64,000 nucleotides of DNA, from positions 1-64,000 of the forward strand of contig DIER01000041.1 of assembly GCA_002418725.1 (NCBI GenBank), written 5' to 3'. This document shows, in pieces, positions 43,167 through 58,936 of the stretch. The position numbers were made by a program, and so were the translations under genes. The notes under the pieces are model-generated. The model did not search any database. It was not told the DNA's origin and saw only the letters and a program-made list of their open reading frames with translations. This stretch comes from Acholeplasmataceae bacterium UBA5769. Lineage in GTDB: Bacteria > Bacillota_I > Bacilli_A > Acholeplasmatales > Acholeplasmataceae. Each line of letters opens with the position of its first letter. Within the stretch, counting starts at the first letter, position 1.

Positions 43167-43316
43167 ATGCGCGAGAAAATAATATTAGTCTGCACGGAGT
43201 GCTTAAGTCGTAATTATACGACGACAAAGAATAAAGCAACACAAAAAGAACGGATTGAAACCCATAAGTTTTGTCCGCGTTGCAACAAGCATACCTTGCA
43301 CAAGGAAAGTAAATAG
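43167..43316 (+). CDS. rpmG: Ribosomal protein L33 (zinc form)
   Basis: This 49-residue protein starts MREKIILVCTECLSRNYTTT and ends with CPRCNKHTLHKESK. The two CxxC pairs bind zinc, so it is the C+ form of L33. GAGGTGG lies eight bases before the ATG and the gene precedes secE by 14 bases, the standard arrangement. It is too short for ordinary ORF cut-offs. Confidence 0.95.
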   Translation: MREKIILVCTECLSRNYTTTKNKATQKERIETHKFCPRCNKHTLHKESK

Positions 43317-43330
43317 GAGGCTAACATCAC

Positions 43331-43753
43331 ATGGCAATTAAACAAAAACAAGTCGAACAAAAAAGTAAGTTACTTGAAGTATTAACGACAGAATATAAAT
43401 GGGAAAATTTACTCTTAGGTATTTTGGCAACCTTATCAGGCGCACTCGCTTTGATGATTATCAGTGGAAACCAATTACTTGAAATTAACGAAAACTTCCC
43501 CATTCTAGGACAAGGCAATAACGGTGTCATCTTCGCATGGGTTCTGTTTGCCATTTCACTGTTTGGTTTAGCACTCGTTATTTACCCATTCTTTTTACCA
43601 GCACTTCCTGAATTAAAGAAAATCACATGGCCAACATTTCCTAAATTTCTTGACCATGCCGTACGTACGCTCATTTTCTTATTGATCTTAACATCATTCA
43701 TCTTACTCTTCAACATGGTTGCTACCGCACTGATTAATGGTGGTATCCTATGA
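43331..43753 (+). CDS. secE: Preprotein translocase subunit SecE, three-helix form
   Basis: SecE clamps the SecY channel. The conserved amphipathic region LPELKKITWPTFPKFLDHA is followed by the essential last helix (TLIFLLILTSFILLFNMVA). Two extra hydrophobic segments lie ahead of it (about residues 27-50 and 65-92), giving 140 residues and three helices, as in E. coli, whereas Bacillus has a single-helix SecE. GGAGG precedes the ATG. It overlaps nusG by four bases. Confidence 0.92.
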   Translation: MAIKQKQVEQKSKLLEVLTTEYKWENLLLGILATLSGALALMIISGNQLLEINENFPILGQGNNGVIFAWVLFAISLFGLALVIYPFFLPALPELKKITWPTFPKFLDHAVRTLIFLLILTSFILLFNMVATALINGGIL

Positions 43754-44289
43754 CACAACAAGTAAGATGGTATATCATTCAGACCTATTCAGGTTATGAA
43801 AATGCCGTCAAGCTTGACTTGGAAAGACGTGTCGAAAGTATGGGGATGTCAGATTACATCTTCCGCGTCGTTGTTCCCGAAGAGACAGTCATCGAAAAGA
43901 AGGCAGACGGTAAAGAAAAAGAAAAAATTAGACAGCTCTTTCCAGGGTATGTCTTCGTTGAAATGATCGTAACAGATGAATCTTGGTTCGTTGTGCGTAA
44001 TACGCCACGTGTCACCGGGTTCTTAGGATCTTCAGGTGGCGGTACAAAACCAGTCCCACTGTCACCAGATGAAATTAATCAAATCTTATTAAAGGTCGGT
44101 ATTATCAGTAAACCAACATGGGCTCATTTACTTGGCAAAGAAGTCGAAGTGATCAATGGTACATGGCTTGGTATGAAGGGTAAAGTCACCCATGTTGATG
44201 ATGATCAAGAAAAACTCACTGTCGATCTTGATTTATTCGGACGTGGAACACCAACCGAAATCGATACACACGATGTGAAAGAAATTTAA
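43750..44289 (+). CDS. nusG: Transcription termination/antitermination protein NusG
   Basis: The NGN domain begins RWYIIQTYSGYENAVKLDL and includes RQLFPGYVFVEM and VRNTPRVTGFLG. The C-terminal KOW domain is GKEVEVINGTWLGMKGKVTHVD. Length (179) is normal. It binds RNA polymerase and affects elongation and pausing. ATGA overlap with secE. Confidence 0.96.
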   Translation: MTQQVRWYIIQTYSGYENAVKLDLERRVESMGMSDYIFRVVVPEETVIEKKADGKEKEKIRQLFPGYVFVEMIVTDESWFVVRNTPRVTGFLGSSGGGTKPVPLSPDEINQILLKVGIISKPTWAHLLGKEVEVINGTWLGMKGKVTHVDDDQEKLTVDLDLFGRGTPTEIDTHDVKEI

Positions 44290-44308
44290 GGCGCTTGCGC
44301 CTTTTTTC
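44288..44308 (+). terminator. Rho-independent terminator
   Basis: AAGGCGC pairs with GCGCCTT across a very short loop and is followed by T6, directly after nusG. Confidence 0.82.
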
Positions 44309-44360
44309 TTTGCATATAAAGTATGCTATAATGTCATTAAATAGACGATGAGGTGTTCAA

Positions 44361-44837
44361 ATGAAGCTTTGGTTAAAAAGAATCATGATGTATATCATAC
44401 TCGGGCTCATGCTTATTTTTACGATGTATTTAGCCACACATCCGGATTTATCCATAACCTTTTGGGCAAATGAAGGAAAAGCCTACGTTTATGGTATCAT
44501 CGTCATCATCGTTGTAAGTCTTGTGATCGCGGTGATGTTGATGGCACTTCATTTTCTCGATCAACTCTTTGGTGTAGATGAATATGATGATGTGGTGATT
44601 ATGTTATCGGTACTTACACCGATGGCACTCTTTATCATGATAGGTATATATGCAAAAAACTATTTTTCTTATATACCAGTGTCTCTTTTAGGTCTTTCTG
44701 GCTACCGCTTATTCTTTTTTATTCAAAAGAAAAAAAGCCTCGTTTCCAAAACGAAGCTTAGACTCATGTTGTGTTTAAGGTTGGTCTTAAGTGTGTGGGT
44801 ATGGGCAACACTCGTTCAATTTTCTCTTAACATCTAA
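44361..44837 (+). CDS. Membrane protein of unknown function
   Basis: This is 158 residues with about five hydrophobic segments (roughly 8-26, 41-66, 79-99, 102-122 and 136-155). A TATAAT at 44327-44332 is a probable -10 element, and ATGAGG precedes the start. No family is recognised. It is the first gene of a segment that separates nusG from rplK, genes that are adjacent in most Firmicutes. Confidence 0.6.
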   Translation: MKLWLKRIMMYIILGLMLIFTMYLATHPDLSITFWANEGKAYVYGIIVIIVVSLVIAVMLMALHFLDQLFGVDEYDDVVIMLSVLTPMALFIMIGIYAKNYFSYIPVSLLGLSGYRLFFFIQKKKSLVSKTKLRLMLCLRLVLSVWVWATLVQFSLNI

Positions 44838-44860
44838 AAGGACCGAAAGGTCTTTTTTTA
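44836..44860. terminator. Terminator between convergent genes
   Basis: AAAAGGACC pairs with GGTCTTTT around GAAA, a stable tetraloop, with T7 following. It overlaps the stop codon of the membrane gene and the end of the minus-strand dioxygenase-like gene. Confidence 0.85.
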
Positions 44861-45703
44861 ATTTAAAAAATGAAAGAAGAGCTTTTGATTTAAGGGATCA
44901 ATGATATAAGGTATCGCCTCATCTTCACGCAGTGTATAATGTGCGTCTTTAAGCCGTTTTAAGAGCGGAAGGTATTCTTGCTTAGGTACGGATAATATAT
45001 AGCTTTTCAAGCCGATTTGACGCGTTTCACAGAGTGGTGCATCGCCTTGCCACGTGTTAAGTCCAATATGGTGATGATAACCGTGATCTGCGATGAATAA
45101 CGCTTGAGCGCCATAATACATGACCACCTGAAATCCCAAAACATCCACGTAAAATGCTTTTGCCTTAGTAAGATCTGGGACATGCAAGTGAAGGTGACCT
45201 AAAATCATGGTTTGAGGGATATGGTAATGATCAGATAACGCTAACTCACGCATCACACCTTGAAGGTCCATGGGACGTGTATACATGGTTATTTTCTCAT
45301 CTTCTAAAGGCCATGTTTCGTGGGGCTTATCCCAATAAATCTCAAGACCGTGACCGTCTGGATCGTCTAAATAAATCGCTTCACTTACCCCGTGATCGGA
45401 TGCACCTGTGATGGGGTATCGCATGTCAGATAAACGTTTAATAACTGCTGCAAGTTCGCTTCTTTTCTCTAGTTTCAGCGCGACATGATATAAACCTTGT
45501 GTGATACCCAAAGGGAATGCATGAGGATCTTCCACAAGCGTGATGAGCGTGTGCATGCCATCTGCAGATAAGGCTCTTTCCTTTTTAGAGCGTTCACTCA
45601 CGTGAAGGCCAAGGATGTTTTGATAAAACTCAAGTGAGCGTTTTAAGTTTAAAACAAGTAAGCTTACCTCTTGAACATGTAGGACATCATTTTGATGGAA
45701 CAT
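44858..45703 (-). CDS. Two-domain VOC protein, CatE-like (catechol 2,3-dioxygenase family)
   Basis: This 281-residue protein has two vicinal-oxygen-chelate domains. The features LYHVALKL, SDHGVSEAIYLDDPDGHGLEIYWD, GHLHLHVPDLTKAKAFYVDVLGF and HGYHHHIGLNTW match Bacillus CatE-type catechol 2,3-dioxygenases. The second-domain His in GHLHLHV and the His in YHHHIGLN are likely Fe(II) ligands. The final Glu ligand region is weaker (IIDPLNQKLFFHF instead of VxDPxxxxIxF), so activity is uncertain. It is alone on the minus strand; no aromatic degradation genes are nearby. Confidence 0.75.
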   Translation of the reverse strand: MFHQNDVLHVQEVSLLVLNLKRSLEFYQNILGLHVSERSKKERALSADGMHTLITLVEDPHAFPLGITQGLYHVALKLEKRSELAAVIKRLSDMRYPITGASDHGVSEAIYLDDPDGHGLEIYWDKPHETWPLEDEKITMYTRPMDLQGVMRELALSDHYHIPQTMILGHLHLHVPDLTKAKAFYVDVLGFQVVMYYGAQALFIADHGYHHHIGLNTWQGDAPLCETRQIGLKSYILSVPKQEYLPLLKRLKDAHYTLREDEAIPYIIDPLNQKLFFHFLN

Positions 45704-45811
45704 AGAAACACCTCCATACTTTCATTTTATAGCGAAATGAGAAAAAAAGGTAAAAAAGGATAAAATCAGTCAATATTACTTAAATAAATTAAAAAAATAA
45801 AGCAAAAAGCC

Positions 45812-45839
45812 TTGAATTAAGGTTTGATTTTGTTATAAT
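45812..45839 (+). promoter_or_regulatory. Promoter of the DsbA-family gene
   Basis: TTGAAT (45812-45817) and TATAAT (45834-45839) are spaced by 16 bases, 26 bases before the start. Confidence 0.7.
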
Positions 45840-45865
45840 GTCTTTGGATATGGAGGTCATGAAAC

Positions 45866-46567
45866 ATGAAAATAGAAATTTGGTCCGATTTCGCTTGTCC
45901 TTTTTGTTACATTGGAAAAAAGCGATTCGAAGAAGCATTACACACATTCAAACACAAAGATAAGGTAGAAGTTATCTACAAATCTTACCAGTTAAACCCA
46001 CAAGCACCTAAAGTGATGAAAGGTACTGCGTATGAATCATTTGCGAAAGGGCACGGGACAACCGTTGAACAAGCAAAAGAACGTTTTAAGATGTTTACTC
46101 AAAATGCAAAATCAGTGGGTTTAACCTACAACTACGATATCATTCAAATGACGAATACATTTGATGCACATCGTCTTGCAAAATGGGCAAACACCAAAGG
46201 TTTAGAAGATCAATTAACCTCGAGATTAATGAAGGCTTATTTCACAGATGGTCTCAATCTTGCAGACTATGAAACACTTGCTAACTTAGCAACAGAAGTT
46301 GGTTTATCTAAAGAAGAAGCACTTCAAATCTTAAACGAAAACAGTTATAAAGATCAAGTCACAACAGAACAACAAGAGGCGAGACAAATCGGTGTTCAAG
46401 GTGTTCCATTCTTTGTACTTAACCGCAAATACGGGATTTCTGGTGCACAACAAACCGAATATTTCACACAAGCCTTAGAACAAATTTGGGCTGAAGAAAA
46501 CCCTCTACAAACATTAAATGATCAAGACGATAGTCAAGCTTGTGATCACGATGAGTGTGGTTTCTAA
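45866..46567 (+). CDS. DsbA family (FrnE-like) oxidoreductase
   Basis: This 233-residue cytoplasmic protein has the thioredoxin-fold active site CPFC (Cys11, Cys14) right at the start (MKIEIWSDFACPFCYIGKKRF), the helical insertion, and GVQGVPFFVLNRKYGISGAQ with the cis-Pro. This is the FrnE/2-hydroxychromene-isomerase-like branch, linked to oxidative stress in some bacteria. The C-terminus has an extra CDHDECGF cysteine pair. No signal peptide is present. It has its own promoter. Confidence 0.88.
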   Translation: MKIEIWSDFACPFCYIGKKRFEEALHTFKHKDKVEVIYKSYQLNPQAPKVMKGTAYESFAKGHGTTVEQAKERFKMFTQNAKSVGLTYNYDIIQMTNTFDAHRLAKWANTKGLEDQLTSRLMKAYFTDGLNLADYETLANLATEVGLSKEEALQILNENSYKDQVTTEQQEARQIGVQGVPFFVLNRKYGISGAQQTEYFTQALEQIWAEENPLQTLNDQDDSQACDHDECGF

Positions 46568-46630
46568 AATGACAAATGAACATCTCAGATGAGGTGTTTT
46601 TTTGTTATAATAGAACAAGGAGGATACGTT

Positions 46631-46987
46631 ATGAAACTTTTAGGAAATATCATTTGGTTTGTCTTTGGTGGTGCTATCGCTTCCCTCTTATGGTTGTTGA
46701 TCGGACTATTACTTTGTATCACCATTATTGGAATCCCTTTTGGACTCCAAGCATTTAAATTTGCAGGTCTCGTCGTTTTTCCCTTTGGGAAAGATATTGA
46801 TACACGCTTTTCTGAACATCCCATCATCAATCTGATTTGGTTGATCCTTGCGGGGTGGGAGATGGCTATCGGTTATCTTTTTATCGGTGTCATTTTCTGT
46901 ATCACCATCATCGGTATTCCGTTTGGTATGCAATGGTTTAAACTCGCACAGCTCGCACTCTTCCCCTTTGGGGCTAAAATCAGATAA
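46631..46987 (+). CDS. YccF domain membrane protein
   Basis: This 118-residue protein carries two copies of the YccF motif: WFVFGGAIASLLWLLIG with CITIIGIPFGLQAFKFA, and WLILAGWEMAIGYLFIG with CITIIGIPFGMQWFKLA. ATG 46631 is chosen because AAGGAGG is 7 bases ahead. YccF proteins are inner membrane proteins of unknown function. The gene is separated from rplK by a clear promoter. Confidence 0.88.
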   Translation: MKLLGNIIWFVFGGAIASLLWLLIGLLLCITIIGIPFGLQAFKFAGLVVFPFGKDIDTRFSEHPIINLIWLILAGWEMAIGYLFIGVIFCITIIGIPFGMQWFKLAQLALFPFGAKIR

Positions 46988-47002
46988 AACACTATTTTTT
47001 GA

Positions 47003-47031
47003 TTGACAAAGCATACCCTTAATGATAGAAT
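47003..47031 (+). promoter_or_regulatory. Sigma-A promoter of the rplK-rplA-rplJ-rplL operon
   Basis: TTGACA (47003-47008) and TAGAAT (47026-47031) are spaced by 17 bases. A small GTGTG-AAAA-CACAC hairpin follows in the leader. Confidence 0.82.
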
Positions 47032-47111
47032 GATATCGCGTGTGAAAACACACCATAGTGGAAGAATCTAATTCATACCACATACTTATGTAAAGAAGGA
47101 GGTTGTGTCTC

Positions 47112-47537
47112 ATGGCAAAAAAGGTTGTAAAAGTCGTTAAATTACAGATCGCAGCAGGAAAAGCTAACCCCGCTCCACCAGTTGGTCCAGCACTTGGTCA
47201 AGCTCAAGTTAACATTCCAGCATTCTGTTCACAATTTAATGAAGCAACAAAAGATCAAATGGGATTTGTCGTACCAGTGATTATCTCGGTTTATGATGAC
47301 CGTACATTCTCATTCGTCACCAAAACCCCACCTGCAAGTGACTTACTGAAGAAGGCTGCAAACATTCAATCTGGCGCTAAAAACGCGAAGAAGGATAAAG
47401 TAGCAACCATCACTCAAGCTCAGTTAAGAGACATTGCAACAAAGAAGATGCCTGACTTAAATGCTTACACTGTTGAAGCAGCAATGAAAATCATTGAAGG
47501 TACAGCACGTCAAATGGGCATCACCGTTTCAGAATAA
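47112..47537 (+). CDS. rplK: Ribosomal protein L11
   Basis: This 141-residue protein starts MAKKVVKVVKLQIAAGKANPA, with the proline-rich PAPPVGPALGQAQVNI that contacts thiostrepton-type drugs and the GTPase centre. ATG 47112 follows AAGGAGG by 9 bases. It is the first gene of the stalk-protein operon. Confidence 0.97.
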   Translation: MAKKVVKVVKLQIAAGKANPAPPVGPALGQAQVNIPAFCSQFNEATKDQMGFVVPVIISVYDDRTFSFVTKTPPASDLLKKAANIQSGAKNAKKDKVATITQAQLRDIATKKMPDLNAYTVEAAMKIIEGTARQMGITVSE

Positions 47538-47603
47538 TTTAGATCGTTAGCTATCTAAATTGTGGGAGGATATCCCGCTAGACCACATTTTAGGAGGAAG
47601 AAT

Positions 47604-48302
47604 ATGAAAAGAGGAAAGAAATACCTTGAGGCAGCTAAACTCATTGACAAGACGAAGAAGTATAGCGTCGAAGAAGCAATGGCTTTAGTCAAGAAAACCT
47701 CTTACGTTAAGTTTGATGCTACTGTTGAAGTCGCATTTAGACTCAACCTTGACCCAAGAAAGGCTGAGCAAAACTTAAGAGGTGCACTCGTATTACCACA
47801 TGGTACAGGTAAGGTTTCCCGCGTTGTTGTGATTGCACAAGGCGAAAAAGCAAAAGAAGCAGAAGCTGCTGGAGCTGATTACGTCGGAGCGCAAGAACTC
47901 ATCCAAAAAATCGGCGCAGGCTGGTTTGACTTCGATGTTATGGTGGCTACACCAGACATGATGGGACAACTCGGTAAGCTTGGTCGTATCCTCGGTCCTA
48001 AAGGCTTAATGCCAAATCCAAAGACCGGGACAGTGACCTTGGACGTTGCGAAAGCAGTTCAAGAAATCAAAAATGGTAAGATTGAGTATCGTACAGATAA
48101 GGTTGGTAACATTCACGCACCTATCGGTCGTGTATCGTTCACTGAAACACAGTTGAAAGAAAATGCTAAAACCATTTACGAACAACTCAACCGTATCAAG
48201 CCAACAACCGTTAAAGGTACTTACATGAAGAACATTACAGTGACTTCAAGTATGGCTCCTGGCATTCACATGGATGAAGAATCCTTGAAGGCTCGCGGTT
48301 AA
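47604..48302 (+). CDS. rplA: Ribosomal protein L1
   Basis: This 232-residue protein has KKYLEAAKLIDKTKKYSVEEA at the start, LGRILGPKGLMPNPKTGTV and YRTDKVGNIHAPIG. It forms the L1 stalk that moves E-site tRNA, and often represses its own operon. ATG 47604 is chosen with TAGGAGGA ahead. Confidence 0.97.
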   Translation: MKRGKKYLEAAKLIDKTKKYSVEEAMALVKKTSYVKFDATVEVAFRLNLDPRKAEQNLRGALVLPHGTGKVSRVVVIAQGEKAKEAEAAGADYVGAQELIQKIGAGWFDFDVMVATPDMMGQLGKLGRILGPKGLMPNPKTGTVTLDVAKAVQEIKNGKIEYRTDKVGNIHAPIGRVSFTETQLKENAKTIYEQLNRIKPTTVKGTYMKNITVTSSMAPGIHMDEESLKARG

Positions 48303-48318
48303 TTAGAACCAAAAATTT

Positions 48319-48424
48319 AATCGCCATAGACAGTGGGTGCTCAAAAGCTTAATTCCCTACCGAGGTGTTTGAAATCGATTTGATTCAATCTCTCTTTTGT
48401 CTTTGGCGAAAGAGAGATTTTTTA
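48319..48424 (+). promoter_or_regulatory. L10 leader (autoregulatory RNA) with terminator
   Basis: The intergenic region contains AGACAGTGGGTGCT and CCCTACCGAGGTG, the conserved halves of the L10-L12 binding leader of Firmicutes. It ends in a terminator (48387-48424) made of AATCTCTCTTT with AAAGAGAGATT and T6. Excess L10(L12)4 should bind here and promote termination, balancing rplJ-rplL with ribosome assembly. Confidence 0.82.
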
Positions 48425-48444
48425 GTAAACGAAGGAGGCATTTC

Positions 48445-48936
48445 ATGCAAAAAGCAATTATTGAACGTAAGGCTGAGTCCGTACGTGACCTGACTGAAAA
48501 GCTTGGACGTGCTACAACCGTTGTTGCCTTCGACTATCCTGGTTTGACAGTGGAAGCTTTCACTAAGCTTCGTCACCAGTTAAGAGAAGCTGGCTGTGAT
48601 GTCACAGTCTATAAGAACAATATTTCGAGAAGAGCATCGATTGCTGCTGGATACGATCAATTAGCGGATACTTTAGTAGGCGCTAAGGCGTTAGCAATCA
48701 GCTACTCAGATGTTGTTGCACCTGCAAAAATCGTTTTCGATTTTGCAAAGGAAAACAAAGTTGTAACCATCGGTTCAGGTATTGTCGAGGGTAAAGTTGT
48801 CGGCGTAGACGCTATAACAGCATTAGCAACATTACCATCAAGAGAAACCCTACTCACTATGCTTGCAGTAGGTATGCTCACACCAGTGAGAGAAATCGCT
48901 ATTGGTCTTAATATGATCAGTAACCCACAAGAATAA
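48445..48936 (+). CDS. rplJ: Ribosomal protein L10
   Basis: L10 anchors the L12 stalk. The protein (163 residues) has MQKAIIERKAESVRDLTEKL, VVAFDYPGLTVEAFTKLRHQL and a hydrophobic C-terminal helix for L12 binding. ATG 48445 follows GAAGGAGG. Controlled by the leader just upstream. Confidence 0.96.
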   Translation: MQKAIIERKAESVRDLTEKLGRATTVVAFDYPGLTVEAFTKLRHQLREAGCDVTVYKNNISRRASIAAGYDQLADTLVGAKALAISYSDVVAPAKIVFDFAKENKVVTIGSGIVEGKVVGVDAITALATLPSRETLLTMLAVGMLTPVREIAIGLNMISNPQE

Positions 48937-48953
48937 TTAGGAGGAAATTTAAC

Positions 48954-49322
48954 ATGGCAAAACTTACAAAAGCAGCTTTTATTGAAGCTTTAAAAGAAAT
49001 GACTTTATTAGAAATCAAAGAACTCGTTGATGGATTAAAAGAAGAGTTCGGTATTGACCCAACTGCAGTAGCAGCAGCTCCAGCAGCAGCAGCGGCTGTC
49101 GTTGAAGAAAAGACAGAATTCAACGTTATCCTTAAGACTTTCGGTGCGAACAAGATCGCCGTTATTAAGGTTGTACGTGAAATCACTGGTTTAGGATTAG
49201 CAGATGCTAAGACTTTAACAGAAACTGCAGACGCAGTTGTCAAAGAAAAGATCAAGAAGGAAGAAGCAGAAGCTATCAAGCAACAATTACAAGACGCTGG
49301 TGCGACTGTTGAAATTAAGTAA
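48954..49322 (+). CDS. rplL: Ribosomal protein L7/L12
   Basis: This 122-residue protein has an N-terminal dimerisation domain, an alanine-rich hinge (AAAPAAAAAVVEEKTEF) and a C-terminal factor-binding domain (KIAVIKVVREITGLGLADAK). AGGAGG precedes the start. It is present in multiple copies on the ribosome. Confidence 0.97.
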   Translation: MAKLTKAAFIEALKEMTLLEIKELVDGLKEEFGIDPTAVAAAPAAAAAVVEEKTEFNVILKTFGANKIAVIKVVREITGLGLADAKTLTETADAVVKEKIKKEEAEAIKQQLQDAGATVEIK

Positions 49323-49344
49323 CTTCTAGGTGAAGCGAATTTTT

Positions 49345-49372
49345 AACCTGAGAATTGTTCTCGGGTTTTTTC
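49345..49372 (+). terminator. Rho-independent terminator
   Basis: AACCTGAGA pairs with TCTCGGGTT (one G-U pair) around ATTGT, followed by T residues, after rplL. Confidence 0.85.
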
Positions 49373-49391
49373 GCCGTTAAGAGGGGGACCC

Positions 49392-49988
49392 ATGAGTCAC
49401 TATTATGTAAACGATGATTCGGTGACATCGGATGAACATATCCTGGATCTAAAGGTCAAGGATATTTCAATGCGTCTTTACACCGATCGAGGTGTTTTCT
49501 CCAAGGGAGGACTCGATTTTGGTACGAGAGTTTTACTGGAATCGATGGTCATTCCACCATCAGCAAAAACGATCATTGACATGGGTTCGGGGTATGGGCC
49601 AATCAGCATATTTCTTGCGAAAAGCTACCCCGATAAACATGTTTACGCGTTTGATGTGAATGAGAGAGCCATCCGATTAACAAAGAAAAATATGCAAGAA
49701 AATGGTGTGTCAAATGCAGAAGCGAAAGCAAGTTTTCTTTTTGAAAACGTGACTGTAAACGCTGATGTTGTAGTTACAAACCCACCGATTCGTGCAGGGA
49801 AACAAACCGTTTTTAAACTGTACGAACAAGCCTTTGAAAACTTGAATGTTGGCGGTATTTTATACGTTGTTATTCAAAAAAAACAGGGTGCCCCGTCATC
49901 TTTTGCAAAGCTTGAAGAGCTTTTCGGATCCTGTGAAGTGATTGAGAAAAAGGCGGGTTATTGGATTCTTTTGGCACAAAAAAAATGA
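49392..49988 (+). CDS. RsmC-like methyltransferase (YbxB family)
   Basis: This 198-residue class I methyltransferase has the SAM motif IIDMGSGYGPISIFLA and the catalytic NPPIRAGK. The family is related to RsmC, which makes m2G1207 in 16S rRNA, but lacks the N-terminal pseudo-domain. The gene sits between rplL and rpoB, exactly where ybxB is in Bacillus. GAGGGGG lies before the ATG. The target is inferred. Confidence 0.88.
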   Translation: MSHYYVNDDSVTSDEHILDLKVKDISMRLYTDRGVFSKGGLDFGTRVLLESMVIPPSAKTIIDMGSGYGPISIFLAKSYPDKHVYAFDVNERAIRLTKKNMQENGVSNAEAKASFLFENVTVNADVVVTNPPIRAGKQTVFKLYEQAFENLNVGGILYVVIQKKQGAPSSFAKLEELFGSCEVIEKKAGYWILLAQKK

Positions 49989-49994
49989 AATAGA

Positions 49995-50023
49995 TTGACT
50001 ATTGATACACAATATGATAATAT
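49995..50023 (+). promoter_or_regulatory. Sigma-A promoter of rpoB-rpoC
   Basis: TTGACT (49995-50000) and TAATAT (50018-50023) are spaced by 17 bases. An AT-rich leader of about 70 bases follows. Confidence 0.8.
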
Positions 50024-50103
50024 TGTAAAATGCATAATGTTGTTTTCTTTTCATTTTTATATATATAAAAACACGATTTCCAAAGACGATAGGAGTGTGG
50101 ATT

Positions 50104-58070
<7,967 letters not shown>

Positions 58071-58075
58071 TGTAA

Positions 58076-58112
58076 CAAAAAGGATCTCATCGAAAGATGA
58101 CATCCTTTTTTC
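58076..58112 (+). terminator. Rho-independent terminator of rpoBC
   Basis: AAAAAGGATCTCATC pairs with GATGACATCCTTTTTT around GAAA, with one internal mismatch. Confidence 0.85.
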
Positions 58113-58123
58113 TTACGCCTCAA

Positions 58124-58149
58124 ACAAAAAAGTCAGCAAAAGCTGACTT
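58124..58149 (-). terminator. Terminator of the GntR regulator pair
   Basis: On the minus strand AAGTCAGC pairs with GCTGACTT around TTTT, followed by T6. It begins within the stop codon of the last regulator gene. Confidence 0.82.
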
Positions 58150-58936
58150 AAATGTAGAAGAAATGATTCTTTGTGATTAACTCGATTTCTTTTTGATCAA
58201 AATCAACCTCAAAGTATTGATTCATGGTTGAAATAGAGCGAGAAACATCAATCAGTTTTCCATGTTGATCTTTAGATACGGAAATGACCTGATAACTGGC
58301 GACATCTACCGCAGCGTTTAGTATTTTCGCATCTTCTCTAGAAAGGTTTATGACACTCATGAGTCTTCTACCAGAAGATAAGAGTTTACCATAAGTGAAA
58401 TAAATGGCTTCATACAAAGGCTTTTCATCAAAATTCATGTTTTCAATACCCGCATAAGAAGATTGTGGTAAATAGATATCCATCACAGCGAGAGGAATGT
58501 CATTGCCATAATAAATGCGCTTTAGTAAAATATAAGTCTCATCTTTATCAATACTCGGATCAACAACAAGATGTAAAGGAAGACTCGTGATTTTCTTCTT
58601 CAAGGTTTTAATCGAGGGTGTTAGACCGAGATTTTTAATGATGTCATAGAGTCTTGAAACCTTTAAGTAATAGTCTGATGAGAAACTAACGTAGTTTGCG
58701 AAATATTCGCCCTGTTCTGTATGTAGTAAGTTTTCAATAAGTAAACGCTGATAAGCTTGTTTTACATCAAGTCTATCCACATCTAAGCCTTCAGCAAGTT
58801 GATCAATCGAAGGCATTTTTTGTAGATACTTGATTTGTTGATCGATTAATAAATGCTTAATAGACTGTGATATTTGTATCTGAATGGGTGTCGCTTGTCT
58901 TTTATCAATTTTAATTTTTTCCATCATTGTTTTCAT
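58148..58936 (-). CDS. GntR family regulator with UTRA-like domain (second of a pair)
   Basis: This 262-residue protein has an N-terminal winged helix with IQISQSIKHLLIDQQI and PSIDQLAEGLDVDRLDVKQAYQRLLIENLL, followed by a UTRA-type effector domain (YILLKRIYYGNDIPLAVMDIYLP). The helix-turn-helix is less canonical than in its neighbour and the wing (TEQGEYF) is degenerate. The start overlaps the end of the first regulator by four bases, so both are made together and may act as a pair. Effector unknown. Confidence 0.8.
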   Translation of the reverse strand: MKTMMEKIKIDKRQATPIQIQISQSIKHLLIDQQIKYLQKMPSIDQLAEGLDVDRLDVKQAYQRLLIENLLHTEQGEYFANYVSFSSDYYLKVSRLYDIIKNLGLTPSIKTLKKKITSLPLHLVVDPSIDKDETYILLKRIYYGNDIPLAVMDIYLPQSSYAGIENMNFDEKPLYEAIYFTYGKLLSSGRRLMSVINLSREDAKILNAAVDVASYQVISVSKDQHGKLIDVSRSISTMNQYFEVDFDQKEIELITKNHFFYI

